DNA of 64,000 nt from Psychrobacillus sp044762855. Its GTDB lineage: Bacteria; Bacillota; Bacilli; Bacillales_A; Planococcaceae. The DNA lies in the NCBI RefSeq assembly GCF_044762855.1, contig NZ_JBIWFB010000001.1, positions 558,001 through 622,000 of the forward strand, read 5' to 3'. Numbering within the stretch: the stretch's first letter is position 1; the number at the start of each line of letters is the position of its first letter. Both the position numbers and the translations under genes were made by a program. The notes under the pieces were generated by a model. It was given only the letters and a program-made list of their open reading frames with translations. It was not told the DNA's origin and did not search any database. Below are positions 33,813 through 41,267 of this stretch, piece after piece.

Positions 33813-34673
33813 CTTTTTTAGAAGTTGAGTAAATTCACCTGCTGGCAAAGGTTTAGAGAACAAGTAACCTTGAATCGTGTTGCAATTGTACTTCTGTAAC
33901 ACTTCTAGCTGTTCATTTGTCTCCACGCCTTCTGCGACCACACTCATCTTCAGCTGATGAGATAACTGAATAATCATGTTGACGATAAAATTGGCATCAT
34001 CTTCATGCGAACTGCTTAAATTATCAATAAAAGAACGATCAATTTTAAGCATATCTATTTTTCCTTTAAATCGATTTAAATAGGAAAGGGAAGAATAGCC
34101 TGTTCCGAAATCATCTAGAGCAATTTTAATGCCCAACTTTCTTAATTCATCTAAAATGGAGAAAACGATATCTTCGCCTTCCAAAAGGGAAGTTTCAGTT
34201 ATTTCTATTTCTAAGTATTGGGCTTCTAAACTCGTTACTTTCAATGTTTGTACGATGTCAGTGATTAGGTCTTTTTCTAAAAAATGTGTTGCTGATAAAT
34301 TAATCGAAATAGGAATTAGTGGAAGGTTTGCAACTTGCCATGCTTTATTTTGCATACAAGCTGTTTTGATAACCCATTTTCCAATATCTATTATTAGACC
34401 CATTTTTTCCGCTAATGGGGTAAATTCGCTCGGGGAAATCATGCCAAGGACAGGATGATTCCATCTAATCAGCGCTTCTGCACCAATAATTTGCTTCGTT
34501 TTTGCATAAACTTTAGGCTGATAATACAATTCCAATTGGTTTCGCTCTATCGCATATCCAAGGTCCAACTCTAGTGAATGTGACTTTGTTTGGTCATTCA
34601 CTGATGATGCAAATAATTGTTGACCTTGTAAATATAGAGGATGAGACTCATCAGTATTTGCTTTGAGTTGCAT
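33789..34673 (-). CDS. Stand-alone EAL-domain c-di-GMP phosphodiesterase
   Basis: 294 residues with one EAL domain (about 45-285) and no GGDEF or membrane part. Catalytic residues look complete: AEALIRW, SINLSATHF, EIEITE, DDFGTGYSS, LKIDRSFI, VVAEGVET and QGYLFSKP. It should hydrolyse c-di-GMP and thereby favour motility over attachment. The ATG follows AAGGAGA. Its last codons lie in a REP palindrome. It lies downstream of, and in the same direction as, the PapR-like peptide gene, separated by a strong hairpin. Control by that system is possible but unproven. Confidence 0.92.
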   Translation of the reverse strand: MQLKANTDESHPLYLQGQQLFASSVNDQTKSHSLELDLGYAIERNQLELYYQPKVYAKTKQIIGAEALIRWNHPVLGMISPSEFTPLAEKMGLIIDIGKWVIKTACMQNKAWQVANLPLIPISINLSATHFLEKDLITDIVQTLKVTSLEAQYLEIEITETSLLEGEDIVFSILDELRKLGIKIALDDFGTGYSSLSYLNRFKGKIDMLKIDRSFIDNLSSSHEDDANFIVNMIIQLSHQLKMSVVAEGVETNEQLEVLQKYNCNTIQGYLFSKPLPAGEFTQLLKKSQCEKQV

Positions 34674-34783
34674 GTTTTATCTCCTTGTATATGATAGATT
34701 TTAGAGCTCTCCCAAATCGAAATAAAGGTGAAGAAGGGTTTTAGGAGAGGGATATGGAAAATTTTTGTATTGTAATATTTGAA

Positions 34784-34824
34784 AAATCCAATAAAATTAA
34801 TAGAATAATAATTTTATTGGATTT
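34784..34824 (-). terminator. Terminator of the PapR-like peptide gene
   Basis: AAATCCAATAAAATTA (34784-34799) and TAATTTTATTGGATTT (34809-34824) form a perfect 16-bp stem with a 9-base loop. On the minus strand the stem ends in a TTTTT run, right after the peptide gene stop. Confidence 0.8.
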
Positions 34825-34832
34825 CGCTAGAT

Positions 34833-34958
34833 TTAGTAAATATGGGGTAAATCTAAAGTGGTGATTGGTTTATCAATAATTTTTGCACTTTCTTTACTTA
34901 CATTTGGATATAATGCTACAGCTAATACAATTAATAAAACAATAGATAATTTCTTCAT
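34833..34958 (-). CDS. PapR/Phr-like exported signalling peptide precursor
   Basis: 41-residue open frame too short for routine gene finding. MKK is followed by a hydrophobic stretch (LSIVLLIVLAVALYP), then a polar part and the C-terminus KPITTLDLPHIY. This is the layout of secreted pre-pro signalling peptides. The end LDLPHIY resembles the mature PapR heptapeptides of the Bacillus cereus group ([AS]-D-L-P-F-E-[FYH]). AAAGGA lies about 10 nt before the ATG and a strong terminator follows. It is divergent from a PlcR-like regulator gene, whose start is 40 bases away. Inferred role: it is exported, processed, re-imported and binds the TPR domain of that regulator. Confidence 0.75.
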   Translation of the reverse strand: MKKLSIVLLIVLAVALYPNVSKESAKIIDKPITTLDLPHIY

Positions 34959-34982
34959 GTTTTTACCGTCCTTTTTTTATAA
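34909..34982. promoter_or_regulatory. Overlapping divergent promoters of the peptide and regulator genes
   Basis: Only 40 bases separate the two start codons. A plus-strand TATAAT (34909-34914) for the regulator lies inside the peptide coding sequence. On the minus strand TTTCCA-17-TTATAA (-10 at 34977-34982) could drive the peptide. The two transcripts would overlap in antisense. The -35 boxes are weak, as expected of activator-dependent promoters. No clear PlcR box is present here. Confidence 0.4.
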
Positions 34983-34998
34983 GATGAGGTGATACTCT

Positions 34999-35880
34999 TT
35001 GGAAATGAAATACTTAGGTAAAGAAATTAGTAAACTTAGAGCTGAACTTGGTATGTCTCAAAATGAGCTCGCAAAAAATATTTGTACACAATCGACAATT
35101 AGTAGAATTGAAGCAGGAGAAGTATATCCGGCAATAGATACCTTATTAAAAATCGCATTAAAGCTACAAGTCCCGGTTGAATATTTTATAGAAATGTTAT
35201 TTCATAAAAACGTTCTTGAAAGTGAACGTTTAATAAAAGAAATTGAATCACACTTAAAAGAACATCACTATAAAAAAGTTATTTCCATTATAAAAAAAAA
35301 TAATATGCATACGGATAATATATGGTTGAACTTATACTTAGAACATATTTTACATACGTCTCTGTTCAAATTAAAAATGATTACTCCAGAAGATTGCATA
35401 ACTAAACTTAAGAATATCTTAAACTTTTCAAACCAAACGACTATCCAATTCCGCTTTTTAAATATAAAAATCTACAATACGATTGCAAATATATATTCAG
35501 AAACCGGAGAAAGCTTAAAAAGTCTTTATTACTATAATAAAATTTTAAAAGAACATATGCATAAAAACTATACTAATCACAAAGTCTATGAAACACTCAT
35601 TACTGTTTTATTTAATAAATGTAAAGTATTGTACGATATTCAAGACTTCGATGCTGCACTAGAAACTGCTAATCAAGGGATACAAAAATCAAAAGAAACA
35701 TCTTATATCTTCTTGTTGGGCCAATTTTTATATTATAAAGGCCAATGTTTAGAGAAAATAGTTGCGCCACTTGAAGAAATCAAGGAAGTATATAAACAAG
35801 CTTTGTTTTTCTTTGAATTTTTAGAACAACCATTTTATATCCGTGCAATCAAACAAAATAAGAAACAGTACTTGGACTAG
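34999..35880 (+). CDS. PlcR-like quorum-sensing regulator (HTH-TPR, RRNPP)
   Basis: 293 residues. The Xre-type helix-turn-helix (about 6-62: LGKEISKLRAELGMSQNEL, then STISRIEAGEVYPAIDTL and LKLQVPVEYFIE) is followed by TPR-like helices to the C-terminus. Similarity to PlcR runs throughout, e.g. the final TPR GQFLYYKGQCLEKI and EVYKQALFFFEFLEQP. TTG start with GAGGTG 8 nt ahead; an ATG two codons later is the alternative. PlcR binds the re-imported PapR peptide and activates secreted-protein genes; the divergent 41-residue peptide ending LDLPHIY is the expected partner. Layout is divergent, as in Rgg/SHP pairs, unlike plcR-papR where papR lies downstream. Confidence 0.87.
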   Translation: MEMKYLGKEISKLRAELGMSQNELAKNICTQSTISRIEAGEVYPAIDTLLKIALKLQVPVEYFIEMLFHKNVLESERLIKEIESHLKEHHYKKVISIIKKNNMHTDNIWLNLYLEHILHTSLFKLKMITPEDCITKLKNILNFSNQTTIQFRFLNIKIYNTIANIYSETGESLKSLYYYNKILKEHMHKNYTNHKVYETLITVLFNKCKVLYDIQDFDAALETANQGIQKSKETSYIFLLGQFLYYKGQCLEKIVAPLEEIKEVYKQALFFFEFLEQPFYIRAIKQNKKQYLD

Positions 35881-35947
35881 TTACTTTGCGATTATTAATA
35901 TAATTCTACAGAAGGATAATTTATTTCTCCAAATCTAGTATTAAGAT

Positions 35948-36006
35948 TTTGTATTCCCCTAAATACTTAAAAGTGGGAACAAATAAGTATTTAAAAGGAA
36001 TACAAA
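35948..36006. repeat. Nested inverted repeat after the PlcR-like gene
   Basis: TTTGTATTCC with GGAATACAAA (outer) and AAATACTT with AAGTATTT (inner) can fold into a long interrupted stem. There is no T run, so its role as terminator or operator is open. Confidence 0.6.
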
Positions 36007-36080
36007 TCACTTAATAAAACCTATATTGAATATCATTTGCATTTCTAATATACTATTTTTGTGAAAAATAATCTGTAGGA

Positions 36081-36096
36081 TATGCATAAATGGATA
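36081..36096 (+). promoter_or_regulatory. PlcR-box-like sequence
   Basis: TATGCATAAATGGATA fits the PlcR box TATGNANNNNTNCATA with one mismatch (GGATA for CATA context). It lies about 70 bases upstream of the predicted promoter of the possible RNA. Chance occurrence in AT-rich DNA is quite possible. Confidence 0.25.
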
Positions 36097-36173
36097 TTTT
36101 CCTTAATCTTTGTGTCGTATGGAAGAAAAAAAGATTTTTTAATAAAGACGTTTAACTAATTTTTAGCGGGGTA

Positions 36174-36508
36174 TATATACAGTACAAGGCGGAACTACCG
36201 TAGGAAGGGACTGGTAAACGATGCGTTTACAAGGAATTCCAAAGGATGAATTGCACAGCCTTGGCGGAAAATTTGCTTTACTGGCGAAAGGCACTCTCGT
36301 CGGGAACCGATATATTTAGGTTTCGATTCAAAGAGTATTACCTGCAAGTGAAAGAAAAGTTTTTTGTGAAAGTGCAACTGAAAGTTTGACGAGATGACTG
36401 TGAAAATAGTCAGTAACGGTTTAACGAAGCAACAATAGTGAATTTTCCGAGTGTAACCCCGTTAAGGGGAAAGGAGAAAGCGTAGTCCAATTAGGATTGC
36501 GCTTTTTT
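36174..36508 (+). ncRNA. Candidate structured non-coding RNA, unknown family
   Basis: About 330 bases with no supported ORF, clearly more GC-rich than their AT-rich flanks and full of short stems: GTAAACG/CGTTTAC near 36215-36231, GCC/GGC pairs near 36258-36292, GACT/AGTC near 36396-36412, and CCCC/GGGG at 36457-36469. A promoter-like TTTAAC-17-TATATA precedes it (36151-36179) and a canonical terminator (AAAGCGTAGTCC with GGATTGCGCTTT, 36477-36508) ends it. I compared it from memory with tmRNA, RNase P, 6S, SRP, T-box and common riboswitches and found no match. It may instead be a long leader of the phenol operon. Confidence 0.4.
36477..36508 (+). terminator. Terminator, duplicated at the far end of the aromatic island
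   Basis: AAAGCGTAGTCC and GGATTGCGCTTT pair around AATTA, followed by a T run. Almost the same sequence occurs at 47958-47989. Confidence 0.85.
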
Positions 36509-36635
36509 CTTTTATAGGAAATCTCATCAGAATCATTTTTTTAAAGTTGCCGGAAAAACAATAGTAACTGTCACATATAGAGAAGTATAAAGAGAGTTTT
36601 TGTGAAATTAATATTCAGTTAATTCTATCAACTTG

Positions 36636-36701
36636 TGATAGTATATTTTTAATTTATCAACATTTCGTGTCGTTGTTAGCGCTTACGTAAAGTCGTATAG
36701 T
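36636..36701 (+). promoter_or_regulatory. Promoter module of the hydroxylase genes
   Basis: TTGTTA (36673-36678), 17 bases and TATAGT (36696-36701). A cre-like TGTTAGCGCTTAC lies in the spacer, and an upstream imperfect inverted repeat TGTGATA...TTATCAACA (36635-36662) lies next to the -35. The whole stretch is shared with 40130-40195, so both operons should respond to the same activator and to CcpA. Confidence 0.75.
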
Positions 36702-36752
36702 TTTAACAAATGTATGGCCTACATTATCCCAATATGAAATGGAGAGGTTTTC

Positions 36753-38252
36753 ATGCTTACTGGTCAGTCTTATCTAGAAAGCTTAAATGATGGTCGAGTC
36801 GTCTATCTTAATGGAGAAAGAATTGAAGATGTTACAAAGCATCCAGCTTATCGTAATTCAGCTCAATCCTATGCACGTATGTATGATGCTTTGCATGATC
36901 CAGAAAAACAGAATGTGCTTACAACGATAAACGAGTATGGAGATCGCACACACAAGTTTTTTAAAACCCCTCGTTCAGTCGATGATTTAGTAGGTGCACG
37001 TGATGCTATCGTAGAATGGTCTAAAATGAACTTTGGATTTATGGGAAGAACTCCCGATTATAAAGCTTCATTTCTTGGACATCTCGAAGGATATTCCGAT
37101 TATTATGTAGGGTTCGAAGATAATGCAAAAGCATGGTATCAAAAGGCTTCGAAAGAGTTGCCGTTTGTTAATCATACAGTTATTAATCCGCAAATGGATC
37201 GTTCAAAAGCTTTGCATGAAAACAAAGATGTATTTGTAAGAGCGATTAAGGAGAGAGATGATGGGATTATTGTAAGCGGTGCCAAAATGGTAGGTACAGC
37301 TGCTGCATTAACAAATTACAATTTTGTTGCCAATTACGGTCCAAAAGATTTAGGAAATGGGGATCAAAGTCATGCATTAATATTCCTCGTTCCGATGAAC
37401 GCACCTGGTGTAAAAATGATCAGTCGACAGTCATACGAACTGCAAGCGAAGTCAAACGGCTCACCATTTGATTATCCACTATCTAGTCGGTTTGATGAGA
37501 ATGATGCAGTAATTATTTTGGACAATGTATTCATTCCTTGGGAAAACGTTCTTGCTTACCAAAACGTAGAAATTTCGAATGGTTTCGTTGCAGAAACGCA
37601 TTTTGTTAATCGCTTTAGCTTTCATGGATGTGCTCGTCTAGGTGTGAAACTCGATTTTATGACTGGGCTATTGATGAAAGCTACGGAATCATCAGGGACT
37701 CATCAATTCCGTGGAGTTCAAGCGAATATTGGAGAAGTGGTTGCGCTTCGCAATATGATTTGGAGTTTGTCTACAGCCATGGCTACAAACCCGGATGTAG
37801 GTCGTAATGGTGTGCTTGTACCTAATGGAGAGGCAGCTAATGCATATCGTGTACTTGCACCAAATGTTTGGGTGCGTATAAAGAATATTTTTGAACAAGT
37901 TGTTGCTGGCGGTCTGATCCAATTACCATCTAGTGCCAATGATTTCTTAAATCCAGAAATTCGACCGTATTTAGATCAATACTATAAGGGAACTGGTGTG
38001 ACGGCGGAAGAGCGGGTTAAACTTCTGAAAATGGTATGGGATTCTATTGGATCCGAATTTGGCGGTCGCCATGAGTTATATGAAGTTAATTATGCTGGAA
38101 ATCACGAGAACATTCGATTGGAAGCCATGTACCATTCTATTGGCAGTGGTAATGCAGATATATTTAAAGGTTTTGTAGATCAAGCTTTAGCCGATTATGA
38201 TTTAAACGGTTGGACAAATGAAACATGGAAAGAAAAAATTGCACTTACTTAA
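36753..38252 (+). CDS. hpaB: FADH2-dependent phenol/4-hydroxyphenylacetate hydroxylase, large component
   Basis: 499 residues of the HpaB/PheA1 family, which ortho-hydroxylates phenols using FADH2 supplied by a separate reductase and O2. Family features: SYLESLNDGRVVYLNGERI at the start, FGFMGRTPDYKASFLGHLEG, and IPWENVLAYQNV. Given catechol 2,3-dioxygenase and the 4-oxalocrotonate branch downstream, the likely substrate is phenol (to catechol), as for the PheA1/PheA2 enzyme of Geobacillus, rather than 4-hydroxyphenylacetate, whose own ring-cleavage genes are absent. The ribosome site is GGAGAGG. The reductase gene follows after 12 bases. Confidence 0.9.
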   Translation: MLTGQSYLESLNDGRVVYLNGERIEDVTKHPAYRNSAQSYARMYDALHDPEKQNVLTTINEYGDRTHKFFKTPRSVDDLVGARDAIVEWSKMNFGFMGRTPDYKASFLGHLEGYSDYYVGFEDNAKAWYQKASKELPFVNHTVINPQMDRSKALHENKDVFVRAIKERDDGIIVSGAKMVGTAAALTNYNFVANYGPKDLGNGDQSHALIFLVPMNAPGVKMISRQSYELQAKSNGSPFDYPLSSRFDENDAVIILDNVFIPWENVLAYQNVEISNGFVAETHFVNRFSFHGCARLGVKLDFMTGLLMKATESSGTHQFRGVQANIGEVVALRNMIWSLSTAMATNPDVGRNGVLVPNGEAANAYRVLAPNVWVRIKNIFEQVVAGGLIQLPSSANDFLNPEIRPYLDQYYKGTGVTAEERVKLLKMVWDSIGSEFGGRHELYEVNYAGNHENIRLEAMYHSIGSGNADIFKGFVDQALADYDLNGWTNETWKEKIALT

Positions 38253-38264
38253 GGAGGAATAGGA

Positions 38265-38747
38265 ATGGATAGTCGAGAATTCCGTAATGCCATGGGCAAG
38301 TTTGCCACTGGAGTAACCGTGATCTCAACAGATGTAGAAGGTGTTTATCATGGAATGACTGCTAATGGCTTTATGTCTATTTCATTGAAACCGACTTTAG
38401 TAGCGATTTCTATCGGTGAACGTGCACAAACACTGAAGTTGATACAGCAAAGTAACCGATTTGGAATTAGTATTTTAGAAAAAGATCAACTGGAAATTTC
38501 CAAGCGATTTGCGGGGCAAATACCAAGCGATGAATCGTTCCAATTTGATCTCACCAATGGCTTTCCATTAATTAAAGATGCTTTAGTACAGATTGTCTGT
38601 TGTGTTGAACAAGAAATAGTGGCTGGTGATCACACCATTTTCCTTGGAAAACCGGAACAATTATATGTAAAAGATGGCGAACCATTATTATTTGCAAATG
38701 GTCAATATGCTACTTTGAATCAGCAATGTGTCCCATCATTAAGGTGA
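38265..38747 (+). CDS. hpaC: Flavin reductase component of the hydroxylase
   Basis: 160 residues, the usual size for HpaC/PheA2-type NAD(P)H:FAD oxidoreductases. Typical features are FRNAMGKFATGVTVIST at the start, GMTANGFMSISLKPTLVAIS for flavin binding, and AGDHTIFLGKPEQL. It produces FADH2 for the large component. It has a perfect AAGGAGG site and sits in one operon with hpaB. The operon seems to end here; a fragment of an aldehyde dehydrogenase gene follows. Confidence 0.92.
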   Translation: MDSREFRNAMGKFATGVTVISTDVEGVYHGMTANGFMSISLKPTLVAISIGERAQTLKLIQQSNRFGISILEKDQLEISKRFAGQIPSDESFQFDLTNGFPLIKDALVQIVCCVEQEIVAGDHTIFLGKPEQLYVKDGEPLLFANGQYATLNQQCVPSLR

Positions 38748-38817
38748 CAGTCACTTTACAATTCAAAGTCCATTTTGACAAACCGATGTAATTCATTTTG
38801 GCTTGTAAAAAAAGTAT

Positions 38818-38976
38818 CAGTGTAGGGCAGGTACAGTTTGGGTGAATTGTTGGTTTGTACGCGATCTCCGCGCACCATTTGGAGGATTTAAAAAGAGCGG
38901 GGTTGGACGTGAAGGTGGTCACCACAGCCTTGCATTTTTCACAGAAGCAAAAAATATATGTATTGCTTTAAAATGA
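38818..38976 (+). pseudogene. C-terminal remnant of a semialdehyde dehydrogenase gene
   Basis: The frame reads AGTVWVNCWFVRDLRAPFGG, then FKKSGVGREGGHHSLAFFTE and AKNICIALK before a stop. This is nearly identical to the last 45 residues of the intact dehydrogenase at 45044-46516 (GTIWVNCWFVRDLRAPFGG). No start, ribosome site or catalytic part remains. DNA differs at many third positions, so the copy is not recent. It implies that a DmpC-like gene once followed hpaBC and was deleted or replaced. Confidence 0.88.
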
Positions 38977-39030
38977 TGCAAATGATGGTTATCCTGACTT
39001 TCAGACAAATTAAATAAGGAAATCACTTCA

Positions 39031-39070
39031 AAAGCAGCCAAAGATATTAGTTGGCTGCTTTATCTTTTTT
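39031..39070. terminator. Bidirectional terminator before the IclR gene end
   Basis: AAAGCAGCCAA and TTGGCTGCTTT form an 11-bp perfect stem, with T runs on the plus side. It separates the hydroxylase operon from the convergent regulator. Confidence 0.9.
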
Positions 39071-39071
39071 A

Positions 39072-39842
39072 TCAATAACTATACCCAAGTTTCTCAGATA
39101 TGATTCTCCCAGCCTGTATTAATTCAGTAGCAAAATGTTGCATGCGTTGTTTAGACATCCGACTACTAGGACCAACTAGATTTATAGCCGCCACTACTTT
39201 TCCGGTGTAATCACGAACTGGTGCTGCTACAGAATTCACACTAATTGTATATTCACCGAAACTCTTAGCGTAACCGTTTTTACGAATTGCAGCCAATTCA
39301 TTTTGAAGGGTAATTGGATCGGTAATCGTATTAGCTGACACTTTGGTTAAACCTGCCTGTATCATGCTCTCTACGATAGAGGGATCCCCATGTGCAAGTA
39401 ATATCTTGCCAGAGCTTGTACAATGCGGATAGTTATGTCGTCCAGGATGCGTTTCTATAGGAGTTGAATTTTTCCCTTCTTCCTTAGACAAATAAACAAT
39501 TTCCTGATTGCTAAAAACGACTAGATGCGAAGTTTCGTTACATCGTTCCACTAGGTTTTTAATAATAGGTAAAGCTTCTTGATGCAAGTCATGATGACTT
39601 AGAACAATCGAATTTAACTCCATAACCGACACGCCTAATTGATACTTATTTGTTTCTATATCTTTGGTAACGAACCCTTCAGAAGCAAGCGTAGCTAAAA
39701 TCCGTTGCACACTACTCTTACCAATTCCAAGCTCAGCAGCAAGTTCGCGCACTCCTTTTTGTGGTTTATCCATTTTAAATGCCTGTAATATTCTTAAAGC
39801 ATTTTTGACGGAGCTAAGCATATAGTCATTACTTGTACTCAC
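39072..39842 (-). CDS. IclR-family transcriptional regulator
   Basis: 256 residues: a winged helix-turn-helix (about 5-65: ALRILQAF, ELAAELGIGKSSVQRILATL, EGFVTKD) and an IclR effector domain (about 75-250: LPIIKNLVERCNETSHLVVF, HCTSSGKILLAHG, GYAKSFGEYTISVNSVAAPV). IclR proteins often control aromatic catabolism genes. GTG start at 39842 with GAGGTG 6 nt ahead, chosen over an overlapping GTG three codons upstream. It lies opposite to and between the two catabolic operons. It is a candidate binder of the inverted repeat in both promoter modules, competing with the PucR-type protein at 46534. Confidence 0.9.
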   Translation of the reverse strand: MSTSNDYMLSSVKNALRILQAFKMDKPQKGVRELAAELGIGKSSVQRILATLASEGFVTKDIETNKYQLGVSVMELNSIVLSHHDLHQEALPIIKNLVERCNETSHLVVFSNQEIVYLSKEEGKNSTPIETHPGRHNYPHCTSSGKILLAHGDPSIVESMIQAGLTKVSANTITDPITLQNELAAIRKNGYAKSFGEYTISVNSVAAPVRDYTGKVVAAINLVGPSSRMSKQRMQHFATELIQAGRIISEKLGYSY

Positions 39843-40129
39843 TAGGATCACCTCGAATTAAATTTTTAGAATATTTTAATTTGAGTCTCTTCTAGAGGGA
39901 CAGTAGATTGAATCTATAAGTTCTCTTGATTATCATCAGTATATACTAAATAACAACAAATTGGGGGAGGTTTTGGAACCGTTTACAAATGCATGGCGCT
40001 CATATTCAAAAAATGAAAAGAAGCAATCCTAAAAAAACTAGATACTAATCAGAGTTTACTAGAATTACATCTAACGCAAGGGCGTTTATAGAATCAACAT
40101 ATTAGTATTCTGTATTTTCTGACACTGGT

Positions 40130-40195
40130 TGATAGTGTTTAAAGGTTTTATCAACACTCCATGTCGTTGATAGCGCTTACATTTAGTCGTATAGT
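40130..40195 (+). promoter_or_regulatory. Promoter module of the meta-cleavage operon
   Basis: TTGATA (40167-40172), 17 bases and TATAGT (40190-40195). The cre-like TTGATAGCGCTTACAT (one mismatch to the CcpA consensus) covers the -35 and spacer, and TTGATA...TTATCAACA (40129-40154) lies upstream. The stretch matches the hpaB module almost base for base, continuing into AACAAAT. About 65 bases separate it from the dioxygenase start. Bases 39852-40120 hold no other supported feature. Confidence 0.78.
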
Positions 40196-40260
40196 TTAAA
40201 CAAATATTGCTTTAAATAGGCAATATAACAAATTATAAAACGAAACTGGAGGAATTATAA

Positions 40261-41253
40261 ATGACACAATTACACAAAGAACCAATTTTTGACGTAGCTC
40301 AAATTGCACACGTAGAAATGTTGTCAAATACACCTAAAGAGACTATTGCTTTTTTTACAGATATGTTAGGGATGCAAATAGTGGAAACTATTAATAATCA
40401 AACTTATTTAAGAGCTTACGAGGATAATTATAAATACTCGCTAATTATAACAGAATCCGAAGAGCCGGGGTTGGGACATGTAGCGTGGCGAGCAACTTCA
40501 CCACAAGCACTTGAACGCCGTGTGAAAGCATTAGAAGCAAGTGGATTGGGTATTGGTTGGTCGAATGATCAGCACGGGCATGGTCCAGCGTATCAATTCA
40601 CAACACCGGACGGTCACAATATGGAGATCCTTTGGGAAGTGGACTATTTTGACTGTCCAGTTGAAGCTCAATCCAAACTACTTTCAAGAAGTCAAAAAAG
40701 ACCGCTTCATGGGGTTCCGGTTCGCCGCTTAGATCATATCAATTTGATGTCTTCCAATCCGGCAGCAGATACAAACTTTTTAATCGATGTATTAGGATTC
40801 AAGCTGCGTGAGCAAATCGTTGATAATGATCATGTAATTGGTACATGGAATAGCGTATCTAATTTAGTGCATGAAATAGCATTTATGCAGGAACCGACAG
40901 GTGTTAAAGGAAAACTTCACCACGTTTGCTATTGGTACGGAATCCCTCAAAATCTATATGATGTAGCGGACCTTTTAAAGGATCATGGTCATTATATCGA
41001 AATACCGCCAAACAAACATGGGGTAAGCCAAGCATTTTGTATGTATGCATATGAACCAAGCGGAAACCGTGTAGAACTTTTTGGAGATGCGGGATATCTT
41101 ATATTAGATCCAGCTTGGAAGCCGATTACTTGGCAGATGAAAGATGTGCCTGGAAGCGGAGACACATGGATTGGTGCTGTATTCCCAGATTCGTTTTGGA
41201 ACTATGGAACACCGGTTACAGCACCAGTTCCTTTAGAAGCTGTCGCTGAATAA
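40261..41253 (+). CDS. Catechol 2,3-dioxygenase (extradiol)
   Basis: 330-residue type I extradiol dioxygenase with two glyoxalase-fold halves. The iron ligands are visible in the C-terminal half: His159 (RLDHINLMSS), a His of KLHHVCYW near residue 220, and Glu272 (GNRVELFGD). Cleaves catechol between carbons 2 and 3 to 2-hydroxymuconic semialdehyde in the cytosol. It has a GGAGG site and starts the seven-gene meta-cleavage operon. No XylT-type ferredoxin gene for reactivation is present, as is usual in Gram-positives. A substituted catechol is an alternative substrate. Confidence 0.92.
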   Translation: MTQLHKEPIFDVAQIAHVEMLSNTPKETIAFFTDMLGMQIVETINNQTYLRAYEDNYKYSLIITESEEPGLGHVAWRATSPQALERRVKALEASGLGIGWSNDQHGHGPAYQFTTPDGHNMEILWEVDYFDCPVEAQSKLLSRSQKRPLHGVPVRRLDHINLMSSNPAADTNFLIDVLGFKLREQIVDNDHVIGTWNSVSNLVHEIAFMQEPTGVKGKLHHVCYWYGIPQNLYDVADLLKDHGHYIEIPPNKHGVSQAFCMYAYEPSGNRVELFGDAGYLILDPAWKPITWQMKDVPGSGDTWIGAVFPDSFWNYGTPVTAPVPLEAVAE

Positions 41254-41267
41254 GAGGAGGGTCCCAA

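Noticed and set aside
36375..36425. Group II intron domain V-like hairpin (GACTGTGAAAATAGTC then ACGGTTT)
   Set aside because: The catalytic AGC triad and the 34-base domain V pattern are missing, and no intron-encoded protein is near.
36174..36508. tmRNA, RNase P, 6S RNA, T-box, or cobalamin/SAM/c-di-GMP riboswitch
   Set aside because: None of the conserved boxes of these classes could be found, so only an unknown RNA candidate is reported.
39963..40032. Short ORF starting TTG after GGGGGAGG ahead of the dioxygenase promoter
   Set aside because: Only 19 codons, the spacing to the ribosome-like site is too short, and there is no recognisable product.
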